Positions 8,409 through 21,553 of a DNA stretch of 64,000 bases are shown piece after piece. Source of the DNA: Streptomyces endophytica (GTDB taxonomy: Bacteria > Actinomycetota > Actinomycetes > Streptomycetales > Streptomycetaceae). Under the pieces are notes generated by a model that was given only the letters and a program-made list of their open reading frames with translations, had not been told where the DNA came from and made no database searches. Location of the stretch: positions 2,790,001-2,854,000 of the forward strand of contig NZ_CP110636.1 in assembly GCF_026153355.1 (NCBI RefSeq), written 5' to 3'. Both the position numbers and the translations under genes were made by a program. Numbering within the stretch: the stretch's first letter is position 1; each line of letters opens with the position of its first letter.

Positions 8409-9536
8409 ATGGGCCGTCCGATACCCCCGTCGTGGCCGTCGCCGTGGCCTGCCTCGTCGACGACGCTGTACCGGGCGCGGCGGCCGCCGTGGTGGCACCG
8501 GCGGCGGATCGCCCGTTCGCTGCCGGGGCGGCGCCCGCCGCGGCGCCGGGGGACCGGGCCCGGGGCGTCCCGGCTGTCCTGGCTGAGGTGGCTGCTGGTG
8601 GCGCTGCTGATCCTGGTCCTGCTGGTGGTGGCGGGCGGGGCGGGGCTGTATGTGCGGGCGGGGCGGCAGCTGCAGCACGTCGATGCGCTGGGCGACTACG
8701 CGGGGCGGCCGGCCGCGGGCCGGGGCACGAACTGGCTGCTGGTCGGTTCGGACAGCCGGGCCGAGCTGACCCCGGAGCAGCGCAAGGAGCTGCACGTCGG
8801 CAACAACCAGGTGCGGAACACCGACACGATCATGGTGCTGCACTATGGCGACCACGGTCCCTCGCTGGTCAGCCTGCCGCGCGACAGTTACGTGCCGGTG
8901 CCGGGGTACGGCAGCCGGAAGATCAACGAGGCGTACGCGGACGGCGGCCCGCGGCTGCTCACCCGGACGGTGGAGCAGGCGACGGGGTTGCGGATCGACC
9001 GCTATGCGGAGGTCAACTTCCTGGGGCTGGTGCAGGTGGTGGACGCGCTGCCGGACGGCGTGCGGCTGTGTCTGGCGCGGCCGCTGCGGGACGCGAGGTC
9101 GGGGGCGGACTTCCCGGCGGGCTGCCGGCGGATGAACGGCACCCAGGCGCTGGCGTACGTCCGGGCGCGGTACGCCGACCCGCAGGGGGACCTCGGACGG
9201 GTGAAGCGGCAGCGTGAGCTGATCGGTGCGCTGGCGGACGGGATGACGGACTCCCGGGTGCTGCTCGATCCGTTCCGGCTGCGGCGGGTGCTGGACGTGT
9301 CGGTGGCGGCGTTGAGGGTGGATCAGCAGGCCGGAATGGCGGAGTTGCTGGACATGGGCTGGGCGATGAAGCGGATCGCGGGCGGGAGCGGGGCGGCGAC
9401 GACGGTGCCGGTGCGGCAGCCGGGGGTGATGGTGGCCGGGGCCGGGTCGGTACTGCTGTGGGACGAAAACGGGGCGAGCCGGTTGTTCCGGGCGTTGCGC
9501 CACGATGATCCAATTCCGACTTCTGTCGATAAATAA
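8409..9536 (+). CDS. LytR-CpsA-Psr (LCP) family cell-wall polymer ligase
   Basis: LCP enzymes transfer undecaprenyl-linked wall polymers (teichoic acids, other glycopolymers) to peptidoglycan outside the membrane. This 375-residue protein has a basic, proline-rich cytoplasmic tail (residues 1-57), one membrane segment (~60-82, WLLVALLILVLLVVAGGAG), then the LCP domain. Catalytic-site motifs are visible: VGSDSRAEL, LVSLPRDSYVPVPGYG (Arg158) and ALAYVRARYADPQGDLGRVKRQ. ATG 8409 has little ribosome-site sequence, so a start a few codons later is possible. It follows the immunity cluster after 66 bp, on the same strand. The teichoic-type glycosyltransferases at 49-53 kb may supply its kind of substrate; this link is inferred. 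Confidence 0.9.
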   Translation: MGRPIPPSWPSPWPASSTTLYRARRPPWWHRRRIARSLPGRRPPRRRGTGPGASRLSWLRWLLVALLILVLLVVAGGAGLYVRAGRQLQHVDALGDYAGRPAAGRGTNWLLVGSDSRAELTPEQRKELHVGNNQVRNTDTIMVLHYGDHGPSLVSLPRDSYVPVPGYGSRKINEAYADGGPRLLTRTVEQATGLRIDRYAEVNFLGLVQVVDALPDGVRLCLARPLRDARSGADFPAGCRRMNGTQALAYVRARYADPQGDLGRVKRQRELIGALADGMTDSRVLLDPFRLRRVLDVSVAALRVDQQAGMAELLDMGWAMKRIAGGSGAATTVPVRQPGVMVAGAGSVLLWDENGASRLFRALRHDDPIPTSVDK

Positions 9537-9634
9537 CGCATCCTGGTGCAGTGGGTCGGCCGGCGGGTCGCGAGGACGCCGCCGCCGGCCGGTCCGAGGA
9601 GAAGTGCGCGCAACTGCACAGAGGGGCTTGAGGG

Positions 9635-10603
9635 ATGAGTGCATCGGTTTCGCCTCACGGGTTCGAGATCGTACGGGGCCGTGGGTACCGGCCGGAGGAT
9701 GTGGACCGCCGCTTCGAGGGGCTCTCCATCGACCGTGACTCCTGCTGGGAGCGGGCCGCGCGGCTCACCGTCCTTGGCAACGAGATGGAGGCCGAACTCG
9801 CCGAGCTGCGGCTCTATCTGGCCAAGCTGCCCCCGCAGACGTACGAATCCCTCGGCCGCGAGGCCCGGTTGATCCTGACCACGGCGGAGTCCGAGGCGGC
9901 GCGGCTGCGCGCGGAGGCCGAGGAGGCCGCCGAGCAGGAGCGGGACGCGGCCGATGCGCACGCCAAGAAGGTCCGGGAGTCGGCGGACAAGGCGGCGTCC
10001 GTGCTGCGCGCCGACGCCGACGAACGGGCCCGGCACACCGAGGAGGTGGCCCGGGACAACGCCACGAAGCTGGTGGCGACGGCGTCCCGGGAGGCCGGAC
10101 AGCTGCGTACGGAGGCCACCGAGGCGCTGGCGGACGTGGTGCGGCGCACCGACCAGCTGCTCGGCGACCAGGAGAAGCGGCAGGGGGAGGAGTGGGACGC
10201 GGCCGGGCGGGAGATCGCCGAGCGGGAGGCGGCGCTGGACCGGCTGGTGGCGGAGCTGGACGAGCGGGGTGAGGCGCTGCTCGCCGACGAGCGCCGGCGA
10301 TACGCCCAGGCCGAGGAGGCCGCCCGGCACCACCAGGAGGCCGCCGAGGACCAGGCCGCCGAATTGCTGGCGCAGGCCCGGGTCGCGGCGGAGCGCGTCG
10401 AGCGGTCCACGGAGCGGGTGCTGCGGGAGCACGACGAGGAGCGCGAGGAGCTCCGTTCCCACATGGCGCACGTCCGCAACAGCCTGGCGGCGCTGACCGG
10501 GAAGGCCCCGGCGGCGGAGGGCGACGGCCCGGCGGCCGGCCCCTTCGGCCCGGACGAGGAGGACACCGTGGAGACCCAGGTGCCGCGCCAGGCCGGCGGC
10601 TGA
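9635..10603 (+). CDS. Coiled-coil cytoskeletal-like protein (DivIVA/FilP-type, often annotated cellulose-binding)
   Basis: A 322-residue, mostly alpha-helical protein. Residues ~15-60 have a DivIVA-like short N-terminal segment (RGRGYRPEDVDRRFEGLS). Residues ~85-285 form a long heptad-rich coiled coil with Glu/Arg/Ala runs, and the tail is acidic and disordered. No signal or membrane segment is present. Streptomyces relatives include FilP/Scy-type filament proteins at hyphal tips and proteins labelled cellulose-binding. It starts at ATG 9635 behind a GAGGG sequence. It is convergent with the MFS gene, 21 bp away. A structural role in polar growth is likely by family, but the exact function is unknown. 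Confidence 0.75.
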   Translation: MSASVSPHGFEIVRGRGYRPEDVDRRFEGLSIDRDSCWERAARLTVLGNEMEAELAELRLYLAKLPPQTYESLGREARLILTTAESEAARLRAEAEEAAEQERDAADAHAKKVRESADKAASVLRADADERARHTEEVARDNATKLVATASREAGQLRTEATEALADVVRRTDQLLGDQEKRQGEEWDAAGREIAEREAALDRLVAELDERGEALLADERRRYAQAEEAARHHQEAAEDQAAELLAQARVAAERVERSTERVLREHDEEREELRSHMAHVRNSLAALTGKAPAAEGDGPAAGPFGPDEEDTVETQVPRQAGG

Positions 10604-10624
10604 CCCGCGAGGGTTCCGGCCCGG

Positions 10625-12253
10625 CTACTTCCCGCCGGGCTCGGCCTCCGCCGTACGGGCCTCCGCGTGCACCGGGAAGCGCCGCGGGGCGAGCAGGAGC
10701 AGGGCGAGCACGGCGAGCGCGGCGGCCGTGGCGGCGCCGAGGTAGACGTGGCCGACGGTGGTGGCGACCGCGCGGCGCAGGTAGTCGGTGGCGTGCGCGG
10801 TGAGCGTGCCGGCGTGCTCCAGGGCGTGCGAGACCGCGTCGAGGTCGCCGGGCAGGCCGGGCCGGATGTCGGCCGGGGCGTCGGCGAGGCGGTCCTTGAG
10901 GGTGGTGTTGGCGACGGCGCCGAAGAGGGCGGCGCCGACGGACTGGCCGACCTGGCGGCAGAAGAGTATGGACGCGGTGGCGGTGCCGCGCTCGGCGTAG
11001 CCGACGGACGACTGCACGCCGATGATCAGCGGCAGCTGGAAGAGGCCGAGGGCGGCGCCCAGCGCCAGCATGATCAGCGCGGGCTGCCAGGCCGCGCCGG
11101 GGTAGGGCAGCAGCGGGAAGGCGAGCAGGATCAGCCCGGCCGCGCCGATGCCGAGCAGGGCGCAGTTGCGGATCCCGAGGCGGTTGTAGACGTGGCTGCT
11201 CAGCGCGGCCGAGACCGGCCAGCTCAGGGTCATCACGGACAGCACGAAACCGGCCGCTATCGGGCCCAGGCCCAGCACCGACTGGGCGTAGGTGGGCAGG
11301 AAGACGGTGGGGGCGACCATCAGCAGGCCGAGCGCCCCCAGGGCGAGGTTGACCGCGGAGATGGTGCGGCGGCGCCACACCCAGCCGGGGATGATCGGCT
11401 CGGCGGCGCGCCGTTCGATCAGGACGGTGGCCGCGGCGCACACCACGCTGCCGGCGAACAGCAGCAGGGACGGGGCGGAGAGCCAGGCCCAGGCGACGCC
11501 GCCCTGGACCAGGGCGGTCAGCAGCAGCCCGCCGCAGGCGAAGATCGCCAGGGCGCCGGGCCAGTCCACCCGGGGCCGGCCGGCCGGGCCGCCGCCGCGG
11601 TCCGCGGCCCGCCGCGGCTCCGTGAAGTGCCGCCCGATCAGCCACAGCGCCACCGCGCCGACCGGCAGGTTGACCAGGAAGATCCACCGCCAGTCCGCGT
11701 ACGCGGCGAGCAGCCCGCCGAGCGCCGGCCCGGCGACCGCCGAGGTGGCCCAGACGCCGGACAGCTTGGCCTGGATCTTGGGGCGTTCCTTCATCGGGTA
11801 GAGGTCGGCGGCGATGGTCTGCACGGTGCCCTGGAGGGCGCCGCCGCCCAGGCCCTGCAGGATCCGGAAGGCGATCAGCGACGCCATGCTCCAGGCCGCG
11901 GCGCAGGCCAGCGAGCCGGCCAGGAAGAGCACGATGCCGGTGATCAGGATGGGCTTGCGGCCGAAGGTGTCGGAGAGCTTGCCGTAGACCGGCAGGGTGA
12001 CGGTGACGGCCAGCAGGTAGCCGGAGAACAGCCAGGAGAAGACCGCGAAGCCGCCGAGGTCGCCGACGATCTGGGGGACGGCGGTGGCGATGATCGTGGA
12101 GTCCAGCGCGGCCAGCGCCATGCCGAGCATCAGGGCGGCGACGACCGGGCCGCGCCGCCCGGTGCGGGCGTCCCCGGTGTCCGGCGCCGGCGTCCGCGGG
12201 CCGTCCGTCCCCCGGTCCGTGGGGCGGTCGCTGCCCCTGGTCCTGCGGCTCAT
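10625..12253 (-). CDS. DHA2-family MFS drug/proton antiporter (14 TM)
   Basis: A 542-residue exporter of the EmrB/QacA type, expected to expel hydrophobic drugs using the proton gradient. Motif C-like and motif A features are visible: ALDSTIIATAVPQIVGDLGG in TM1, GKLSDTFGRKPI in the 2-3 loop, RILQGLGGGAL in TM4, and GVWATSAVAGPALGGLLA in TM5. The hydrophobic profile fits 14 segments with a C-terminal TM near residue 500. A charged ~35-residue N-terminal tail precedes TM1. ATG 12253 has GGAGGGGG about 6 nt upstream. It is divergent from mfd with a 232-bp gap and no regulator next to it. Substrate unknown. Confidence 0.9.
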   Translation of the reverse strand: MSRRTRGSDRPTDRGTDGPRTPAPDTGDARTGRRGPVVAALMLGMALAALDSTIIATAVPQIVGDLGGFAVFSWLFSGYLLAVTVTLPVYGKLSDTFGRKPILITGIVLFLAGSLACAAAWSMASLIAFRILQGLGGGALQGTVQTIAADLYPMKERPKIQAKLSGVWATSAVAGPALGGLLAAYADWRWIFLVNLPVGAVALWLIGRHFTEPRRAADRGGGPAGRPRVDWPGALAIFACGGLLLTALVQGGVAWAWLSAPSLLLFAGSVVCAAATVLIERRAAEPIIPGWVWRRRTISAVNLALGALGLLMVAPTVFLPTYAQSVLGLGPIAAGFVLSVMTLSWPVSAALSSHVYNRLGIRNCALLGIGAAGLILLAFPLLPYPGAAWQPALIMLALGAALGLFQLPLIIGVQSSVGYAERGTATASILFCRQVGQSVGAALFGAVANTTLKDRLADAPADIRPGLPGDLDAVSHALEHAGTLTAHATDYLRRAVATTVGHVYLGAATAAALAVLALLLLAPRRFPVHAEARTAEAEPGGK

Positions 12254-12485
12254 GGATCCCCCTCCGCTTCCGTGCCACCGTTGTGTGTAGTGGGCACCGT
12301 TCCCGTCACAGCCTTCCATGCCGGACCGGGATCCGGAACGGGACCAGGCGGTCCGCCCCCGGCCGGGCCCCGTCCGCTCGGTCGGCGGTTTGTCGGCGGT
12401 CGGGCGTATCGTGGGCAACCCCCGCCCGTGTGACGTCGCGGGCTGTTCGCGTTGTTCGCCTCGCTTTCTGGGACGGAAGCCTTTC

Positions 12486-16061
<3,576 letters not shown>

Positions 16062-16331
16062 CCGTACGTTGTCGGCTTGCCCGCCGTGGGGGTTGCTGTT
16101 TCTTCCGCCTTCGGCGGGCGTGGGGGCTTGGGCCGGGGGCGCCTGGTTGTGGGCGGTGCCGGGTTCGGCCCTCCGGCGCCTGTTGGGTGGACTGCTGACG
16201 CTTTACGTCCACCCAACAGGCGCCTCCGGGCCGCCCCCTTGCGTCCGGTGGGGCGCCCCCGCCCTTGTGGGGATTGGTCAAAGGCCAGGGGCTCGGCCCG
16301 CGCCCGGCGGGCAAGCCGGCAACGTACGGGT
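16062..16331. repeat. Compact inverted-repeat element (MITE- or REP-like)
   Basis: About 270 bp. The two ends form near-perfect 24-bp terminal inverted repeats (left 16062-16085, right 16307-16330, one mismatch), beginning CCGTACGTTGTCGGCTTGCC. Inside is a second, perfect 17-bp inverted repeat with arms GGCGCCTGTTGGGTGGA (16180-16196) and its complement (16213-16229), separated by a 16-bp spacer. The flanks of the inner arms also pair imperfectly. It starts directly after the mfd stop and ends at the stop region of the DUF2079 gene. No coding capacity or flanking duplication is evident. It could also act as a bidirectional terminator. Confidence 0.7.
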
Positions 16332-17880
16332 CAGTGGACCGCCGTACGGCGGAGTACCAGGACATCCGCGGCCCGCCGAGAACGACATAGTGCGCCCGCG
16401 GATGCCGGGCAACCGCATCCGCGACCGCCTGGCGCACCGTGTGCCCGTCCCGCAGCTGAACCGCGATGTAGCCGGGCGCCAAGCCCCCGTGTTGCCGAGC
16501 CAGAAGACCGTGTGTGGTCGGTGAGGCGGCTCAGGGGGCGGATGTCGGATTCGACGGTGGCGCCGTCGGGGATGCGGGAGAGCAGCCGCGCGGCGGCCGC
16601 GACGTCCGGTGGCGTGCGGTACGTCGCGGACTCGGTGAGCCGGGCCAGCGGCAGGTTGGCGGTCAGCGCGAGGGCCGCGGCCAGGACGGCGGCCGGCAGG
16701 TGGTGGGCGTAGGAGCGCAGCCAGGGGCGGGCGGAGACCCGGGCCCGGGGAGCGCGTCGATCAGGGCGAGGAAGACCACCGGCATCAGGACGGCGTTGTA
16801 GTGCCAGTCGATGCCCAGTAGTGGGGTTCGTGGGAGAGGAACCGCCAGCCCAGGGTGGGCAGCGCGACCAGGAGGAGGGGGGAGCGCAGGGCGAGCAGCC
16901 CGGTGGTGGGGAGCAGCACCCACAGCGTGGTGCGCAGCGCCGTGTCGAGGGGGATCGTCGCGCCGCGCCGTCGGCTCCGAACTTGCTCCAGTAGTCGTAC
17001 GAGCCGGACCGTTGAAGGCGGGGATGAGGACGCCGAGGGTGAGGGCCGCGGCGCCGAGGCCGAAGCCGACCAGGGCGATGGGGAGGGGGCTGGCCCTCCG
17101 GGTGCGTATCAGGGCGAGGGCCCCGATGGTGGCGGCGGTGACGCCCAGGTCCTCCTTGACCAGGACAGCGGCGCCGCCCAGCACACCGCCGCGGTCCAGC
17201 GGCCGCGGAGCACCGCTTCGAGGGCGAAGGCCAGCAGCGGCAGGGCGAACGCGATCTCGTGGAAGTCGAAGTCGACGGCCTTCTGGAGGCCCCAGGAGGT
17301 GCCGTACGCGATGCCGAGGGCGAGGCCGGGGAGGCGGCCGAGGGCGCGGGCCGCGGCCCGGGTGACCGGTATGACGGACACCGCACAGCGCGGCCTGGGC
17401 TATCAGCAGGGTCAGTGAGGAGGGAAGACGCGGTAGAGGGGGCGAGCAGGACCAGTACGGGGCTGAAGTGGTCGCCGAGGATGTTGGTGCCGGGCCCCTT
17501 GAGGTCGACGATCGGCGCCCGGAAGTGGGCGTAGCCGCGTATCGCCTGTTTCGAAGATGCCCAGGTCCCAGGAGGACGTGGACAGGGTCTGGAAGCGGTG
17601 CAGGGCCAGCAGCGCGAAGGCGAGGAAGAAGAAGAGGGCGGCCCAGTACGGGTCGAGGCGGGGGACCCTCCCCCAAGCTCTCGGCTTCGCTCGAACAGGG
17701 AGGTGCCCCCACGGCGCCGTGCGGTCCAGCAGGCGGCGGTGCTCCGGAGGGGGCCGGCGGGCGGCCCGGGGGTGGCGGGCGCGGCCGGGGCGGCGGCGGT
17801 CCGGGGCGGTGGCACGGTGTGGCCGTCCTGCCCCAGGTCCGTCCGGGGGCACCCCCGGCCGTTGCGGCGGCCGTGTCCAT
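16331..17880 (-). pseudogene. DUF2079 family multi-pass membrane protein, multiply frameshifted
   Basis: The pieces of one DUF2079 membrane protein are spread over all three minus-strand frames, in order: YWAALFFFLAFALLALHRF and STSSWDLGIFE near 17640-17545; AIRGYAHFRAPIVDLKGPG and GDHFSPVLVL near 17545-17450; GLALGIAYGTSWGLQKAVDF and FDFHEIAFALPLLAFAL near 17330-17225; KEDLGVTAATIGALALIRT near 17160; DYWSKFGADGA near 16985; IDWHYNAVLMPVVFLALIDA near 16800; LPAAVLAAALALTANLPLA near 16700; and a C-terminus with ARHPRAHYVVLGG. At least six frame changes are needed, so the coordinates only bracket the gene. Homologues are integral membrane proteins of unknown function with glycosyltransferase-like GT-C topology. 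Neighbouring genes are broken the same way, so sequence error is as likely as true decay. Confidence 0.72.
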
Positions 17881-18083
17881 CAGGGTCCTCACTCACTCTC
17901 AACTGCCGGAAAGGTACCTGACGCGGCCGGCCCGGATGCCGGGCGCCCGTCGGGCAGTGAGTCAGACGCCGCGCCGGCACGGTCCGTTCCCGCCGGCCGG
18001 CCGGACGGGACGCCGCCTGCCCGGCACCGCGGGTCGCGGTGCCGGGCAGGAGGGGGAGGAGGAAGGGGCGGGACCCCGTGGCG

Positions 18084-18849
18084 TCAGAGCGCCAGCTTCC
18101 AGTTCGCCGGGTCGAGCAGCAGGTCCGGCGTGATCTTGATGTCGAGCTGCTTGGCGGTCGCCGGGGCGTCGAAGACCATCTCCACGCTGTCGGACTCCTT
18201 GGGGTCGAGCTGCTTCTCCCAGTCGTGGTGGAGGATGCCGTGCTTGTCGTCGTCGACCTCCTCGGCCTTCTTGCCGTCGGCCTCGGCCTCGGTCGTCATG
18301 AGGGGGTTGGTGGCCGCCTTGGTGCCGGTGTTCTTGAGGGTGACGGTGACCTTCCAGGCCTTGTTGCCCTCGGTGTGGCCGCTGATGAGGGTGTTCTTGT
18401 CGACGGTGTACGGGGTCGGCTTCGAGACGGTCACTTCGAGGCCGTTGTTGTACTTCGCCGCCGCGCCCGCGCCGAGGTCCTTGATGTTGCTGCTGCTGCC
18501 TGACTGCTTCTCGTACTCCTTGTGCACCTCGTCGACGGCCTTGTTGACCGCCATCAGGGTGACGATGACCCCGACGACCGCGAGGATGATCGAGAGGGCG
18601 CCCAGGATCGTGCCGGTGATCGCCACGCCCTTGTTGGTGGCCTGGCCCTTCTTGGCCGGCTCATGCCCACCAGGCCGAAGATCAGGGCCAGGATGCCCAG
18701 GGCCCGGCAGCCAGAACAGGATCATCGGGATGCCGCTGAGCGCGCCGATGATGCCGAGGATCAGGGCGGCGATGCCGAGACCGTTACGGGCCTGCTGCGG
18801 GCGGCGTGCCCCTGCGGGGCGGGCTGGAAGTGCATCTGCTGGGACATGC
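18084..18849 (-). CDS. DUF4190/DUF4352 membrane-anchored protein (frameshifted near its N-terminus)
   Basis: The N-terminus from ATG 18849 reads MSQQMHFQPAPQG. It changes frame near 18805-18820 into RNGLGIAALILGIIGALSG, the first DUF4190 membrane helix. A second stretch (18660-18735) is shifted and then restored, hiding the second half of the hairpin (LGILALIFGLVGMS). The rest is intact: a third TM (GTILGALSIILAVVGVIVTLMAV), a linker rich in Ser/Lys, and a C-terminal DUF4352-type beta domain. That domain contains LEVTVSKPTPYTVD and KVTVTLKNTGTKAA. Such proteins are surface-exposed lipoprotein-like or membrane-tethered proteins of unknown role in actinobacteria. All breaks can be explained by lost bases in GC runs. 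Confidence 0.7.
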
Positions 18850-18916
18850 GTGGGAGCCCCTTCCGGGCTGGTGGATCGAAGACCGTTGTGGTGATGGGTC
18901 AATAACAGCAGAGGCT

Positions 18917-18995
18917 GTGAACCGAGTCAACATGAATGAGCGAAGAGGATTGGTTCACGCTGTGAAGGGGGAGGATCTCGACGGATGGGTATGCT
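18917..18995 (+). promoter_or_regulatory. Promoter region of the methylase gene with inverted repeat
   Basis: GTGAACC (18917-18923) and GGTTCAC (18952-18958) form an inverted repeat, with a second TTCAC-gct-GTGAA palindrome overlapping its right arm. A -10-like TATGCT lies at 18990-18995. This could be an operator controlling the methylase. AGGAGG near 19020 is far (about 16 nt) from the ATG. Confidence 0.4.
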
Positions 18996-19040
18996 GGCCG
19001 ACACAGCGTCGGGGGTCACAGGAGGTCGGGGGTTCACGGA

Positions 19041-21193
19041 ATGGGAGTCAGCCAGGTGCCGCACAACGCGTCAGCGGACCAGGGGGCGGACGGCCGCCCG
19101 ACCGAGGTGACCGCCGCCGGCATCGCCCGGCTCGCCGGCGTCGGCCGGGCCGCGGTCAGTAACTGGCGGCGCCGCCACGCCGACTTCCCCAAGCCCGTCG
19201 GCGGCACCGAGACCAGCCCCGCCTTCGCCCTCGGCGACATCGAGCAATGGCTGCGCGACCAGGGCAAACTCGCCGAGGTCCCGCTGCGCGAGCGGGTCTG
19301 GCAGCAGCTCGTCGGACACCCCGCGGGTGCCGCCGCAGCGCTCCGCCAGGCCGGCGCCGTCCTGCTGCTGGCCCACGACCGGCCCGCCGCCTGGCAGCAG
19401 CTGCGCGGCGCCGCCGACGACACCGAGCTGACCGGTGTGCTGCCCGCGATGCTCGACTCCGTGCTCGTCGCCCGGCTCGGCCCCGGCCACCCCGTCCGCG
19501 GCCTCACCCGCGAGGCACTCGCCCCCTCCGCCGCGCTCGTACGGTCCACCGGCGAGCTCGCGGTCCTGGACGGCGCCCCGAGGCGTACGCCTTCCTGCTC
19601 GGCCGCCACCTCGACGCCAACCCCCGGCAGTACACCCTCACCCCGCCCGGACCGGCCGCGCTGATGGCCGAACTCGCCGCCGTGGCGGGCCCGTTGACCA
19701 CCGTCCTCGACCCCGCCTGCGGCGCCGGCGCACTGCTCGCCGCCGCCCGCGAGTGCACCGCCGACGAGACCGACGGCACCGCCGTCACCCTCCACGGCCA
19801 GGAGTCCGACCCCGACCTCGCCGCGCTCACCGCGCTCCGCCTCGCCCTGAGCGCCCCCGCCGCCGAGGTCCGGGTGCGCGCCGCGGACACCCTGCGCGCC
19901 GACGCCTTCCCCGAACTCACCGCGGACGCCGTGCTCGTCCACCCGCCTTTCAACGAACGCAACTGGGGCCACGACGAACTCGCCTACGACGCGCGCTGGG
20001 AGTACGGCTTCCCGGCCCGCACCGAATCCGAACTCGCCTGGGTCCAGCACGCCCTGGCCCGGCTGCGCGAGGGCGGCACCGCCGTCGTGCTGATGCCGCC
20101 CGCCGCCGCGTCCCGCCGCTCCGGCCGCCGGATCCGCGCCGACCTGCTGCGCCGCGGCGCACTGCGCGCGGTCATCGCGCTGCCGGCCGGCGCCGCCCCG
20201 CCCAACGGCGTCCCGCTGCACCTGTGGTGCTGCGCAAGCCCGGCGGCACCACCCCGCCCACCCCGCAACTCCTCGTCGTCGACACCGCGGGCCCCGCCGC
20301 CGGCCCAGCCGCCGCCGGCCGCGACCGGCCCGACTGGCAGACCGTCCGGGACACCGCCGTGGAGGCCTGGCGGGCCTTCGACCGCGACGGCGGCATCGAG
20401 GAACGGCCCGGCGTCCGGCGCTCGCTGGCCGCCATCGACCTCCTCGACGACGATGTCGACCTGGCCCCGGCCCGGCACCTCCCGCCGCCCGCCGCGGCCG
20501 GCGGCCCGGCCGCACTCGCCGAGGTGCACGACCGGCTGACCGCCACCCTCGTCCGGACCACCCAGCTCACCCCGCGCCCCGCCGACGCCGACGCCGGACC
20601 GGCCCGCTGGCCGCTGACCACCGTCGGCGAACTCGCCCCGCTCCGGCGCCCTGGTGCTGCGCACCGGCGGCCCCGGCACCGCCCCCGCCGAGGGCATGGA
20701 CGCGCCCCCGGTCCTCACCGACCACGACGTCATCGCCGGCGGCGCCCCCTCCGGCGCCCTGCCCGAAACGCCCGCCCCCGGGCCGGCCGAGGAACCGGTC
20801 CTGATCCGCGAGGGCGACGTCGTCGTCCCGGTCCTCGGCGGCGGCGCCATCGCCCGGGTCGTCGACGCGGCCACCGCCGGCGCCGCCCTCGGCCGCAACC
20901 TCACCCTGCTGCGCCCCGACCCGGCCGCCCTCGACCCGTGGTTCCTCGCCGGCTTCCTGCGCGGTACCGCCAACAACCGCCAGGCCAGCAGCTACGCCTC
21001 CACCGCCACCCGGCTCGACGTCCGCCGTCTCCAGCTGCCCCGGCTCCCGCTCGCCGAACAGCGCCGCTACGGCAGCCGGTTCAGCGACCTGGCCGCCTTC
21101 GAGAGCACCCTGCGCCAGGCCACCCGGCTCGGCGAACAGCTGGTCCAGGGCCTCTACGACGGACTGACGGACGGGTCGGTCACGCCGGAGTGA
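19041..21193 (+). CDS. Orphan N6-adenine DNA methylase with N-terminal HTH (three frame breaks)
   Basis: Segments of one ~718-residue protein run in order. Residues 1-~180 start at ATG 19041 and contain a helix-turn-helix (GIARLAGVGRAAVSNWRRRH). After a frame change near 19580 comes the N6 methylase core: motif I TVLDPACGAGALL and motif IV VHPPFNERNWG, which is HPPF where NPPF or DPPF is usual. A further change near 20225-20240 leads to a spacer, and another near 20645 to a C-terminal specificity-like region (ADPWFLAGFLRGTANN-like, YASTATRLDVRRLQLPRLPL), resembling HsdS target-recognition ends. No restriction gene is adjacent. The family is broad in Streptomyces; target sequence unknown. His at motif IV could weaken catalysis. 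Confidence 0.78.
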
Positions 21194-21254
21194 CGGACGG
21201 GTGGTCACGCCGGGCTGACGGACCGGTGGTCACGCCGAACCGACGGACCGGTGG
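21180..21254 (+). repeat. Three 25-bp tandem repeats across the methylase stop codon
   Basis: Three 25-bp units start at 21180, 21205 and 21230, each beginning TCACGCCG and ending GGACSGGTGG, with a partial unit upstream inside the gene (21161-21179). The repeats contain the stop codon and probably arose by slippage. The rest of the gap to 21553 has GGAC repeats (21301-21316), a CGTATATACG palindrome (21443-21452) that may be a -10 region, and no gene. Confidence 0.8.
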
Positions 21255-21553
21255 GGCGCGCGGCCCGGTGCGTTTTCCGGCACCGGGCGCCCCTCACTTC
21301 ACGGACGGACGGACGGATCGGGTATAGGGACGGACCGGCGGAAGGGAGGGCCCTCGGGGCCTGGGAGGCCGCCGGAGGTCGCAGAATGGGCCCGGCACAT
21401 CGCCCGGCCCATTCCGTACAACCCCGCACGCGGGCCCGGTGTCGTATATACGCTCGCAAGGCACGTGCGGCGATGGGCGCACCACCGCCGGCGTGCCAGG
21501 CCGCCGTGTCAGCACGGCCCCACCGGCCACGAACCGATCCGTCAGGAGCAGTG

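Noticed and set aside
16062..16331. An attachment site or transposase remnant
   Set aside because: No integrase, tRNA or transposase sequence is nearby and no target duplication is visible; recorded only as an inverted-repeat element.
16331..17980. Treating the 549-residue minus-strand frame as the whole DUF2079 protein
   Set aside because: Only short pieces of it look like membrane protein; the rest lies in two other frames.
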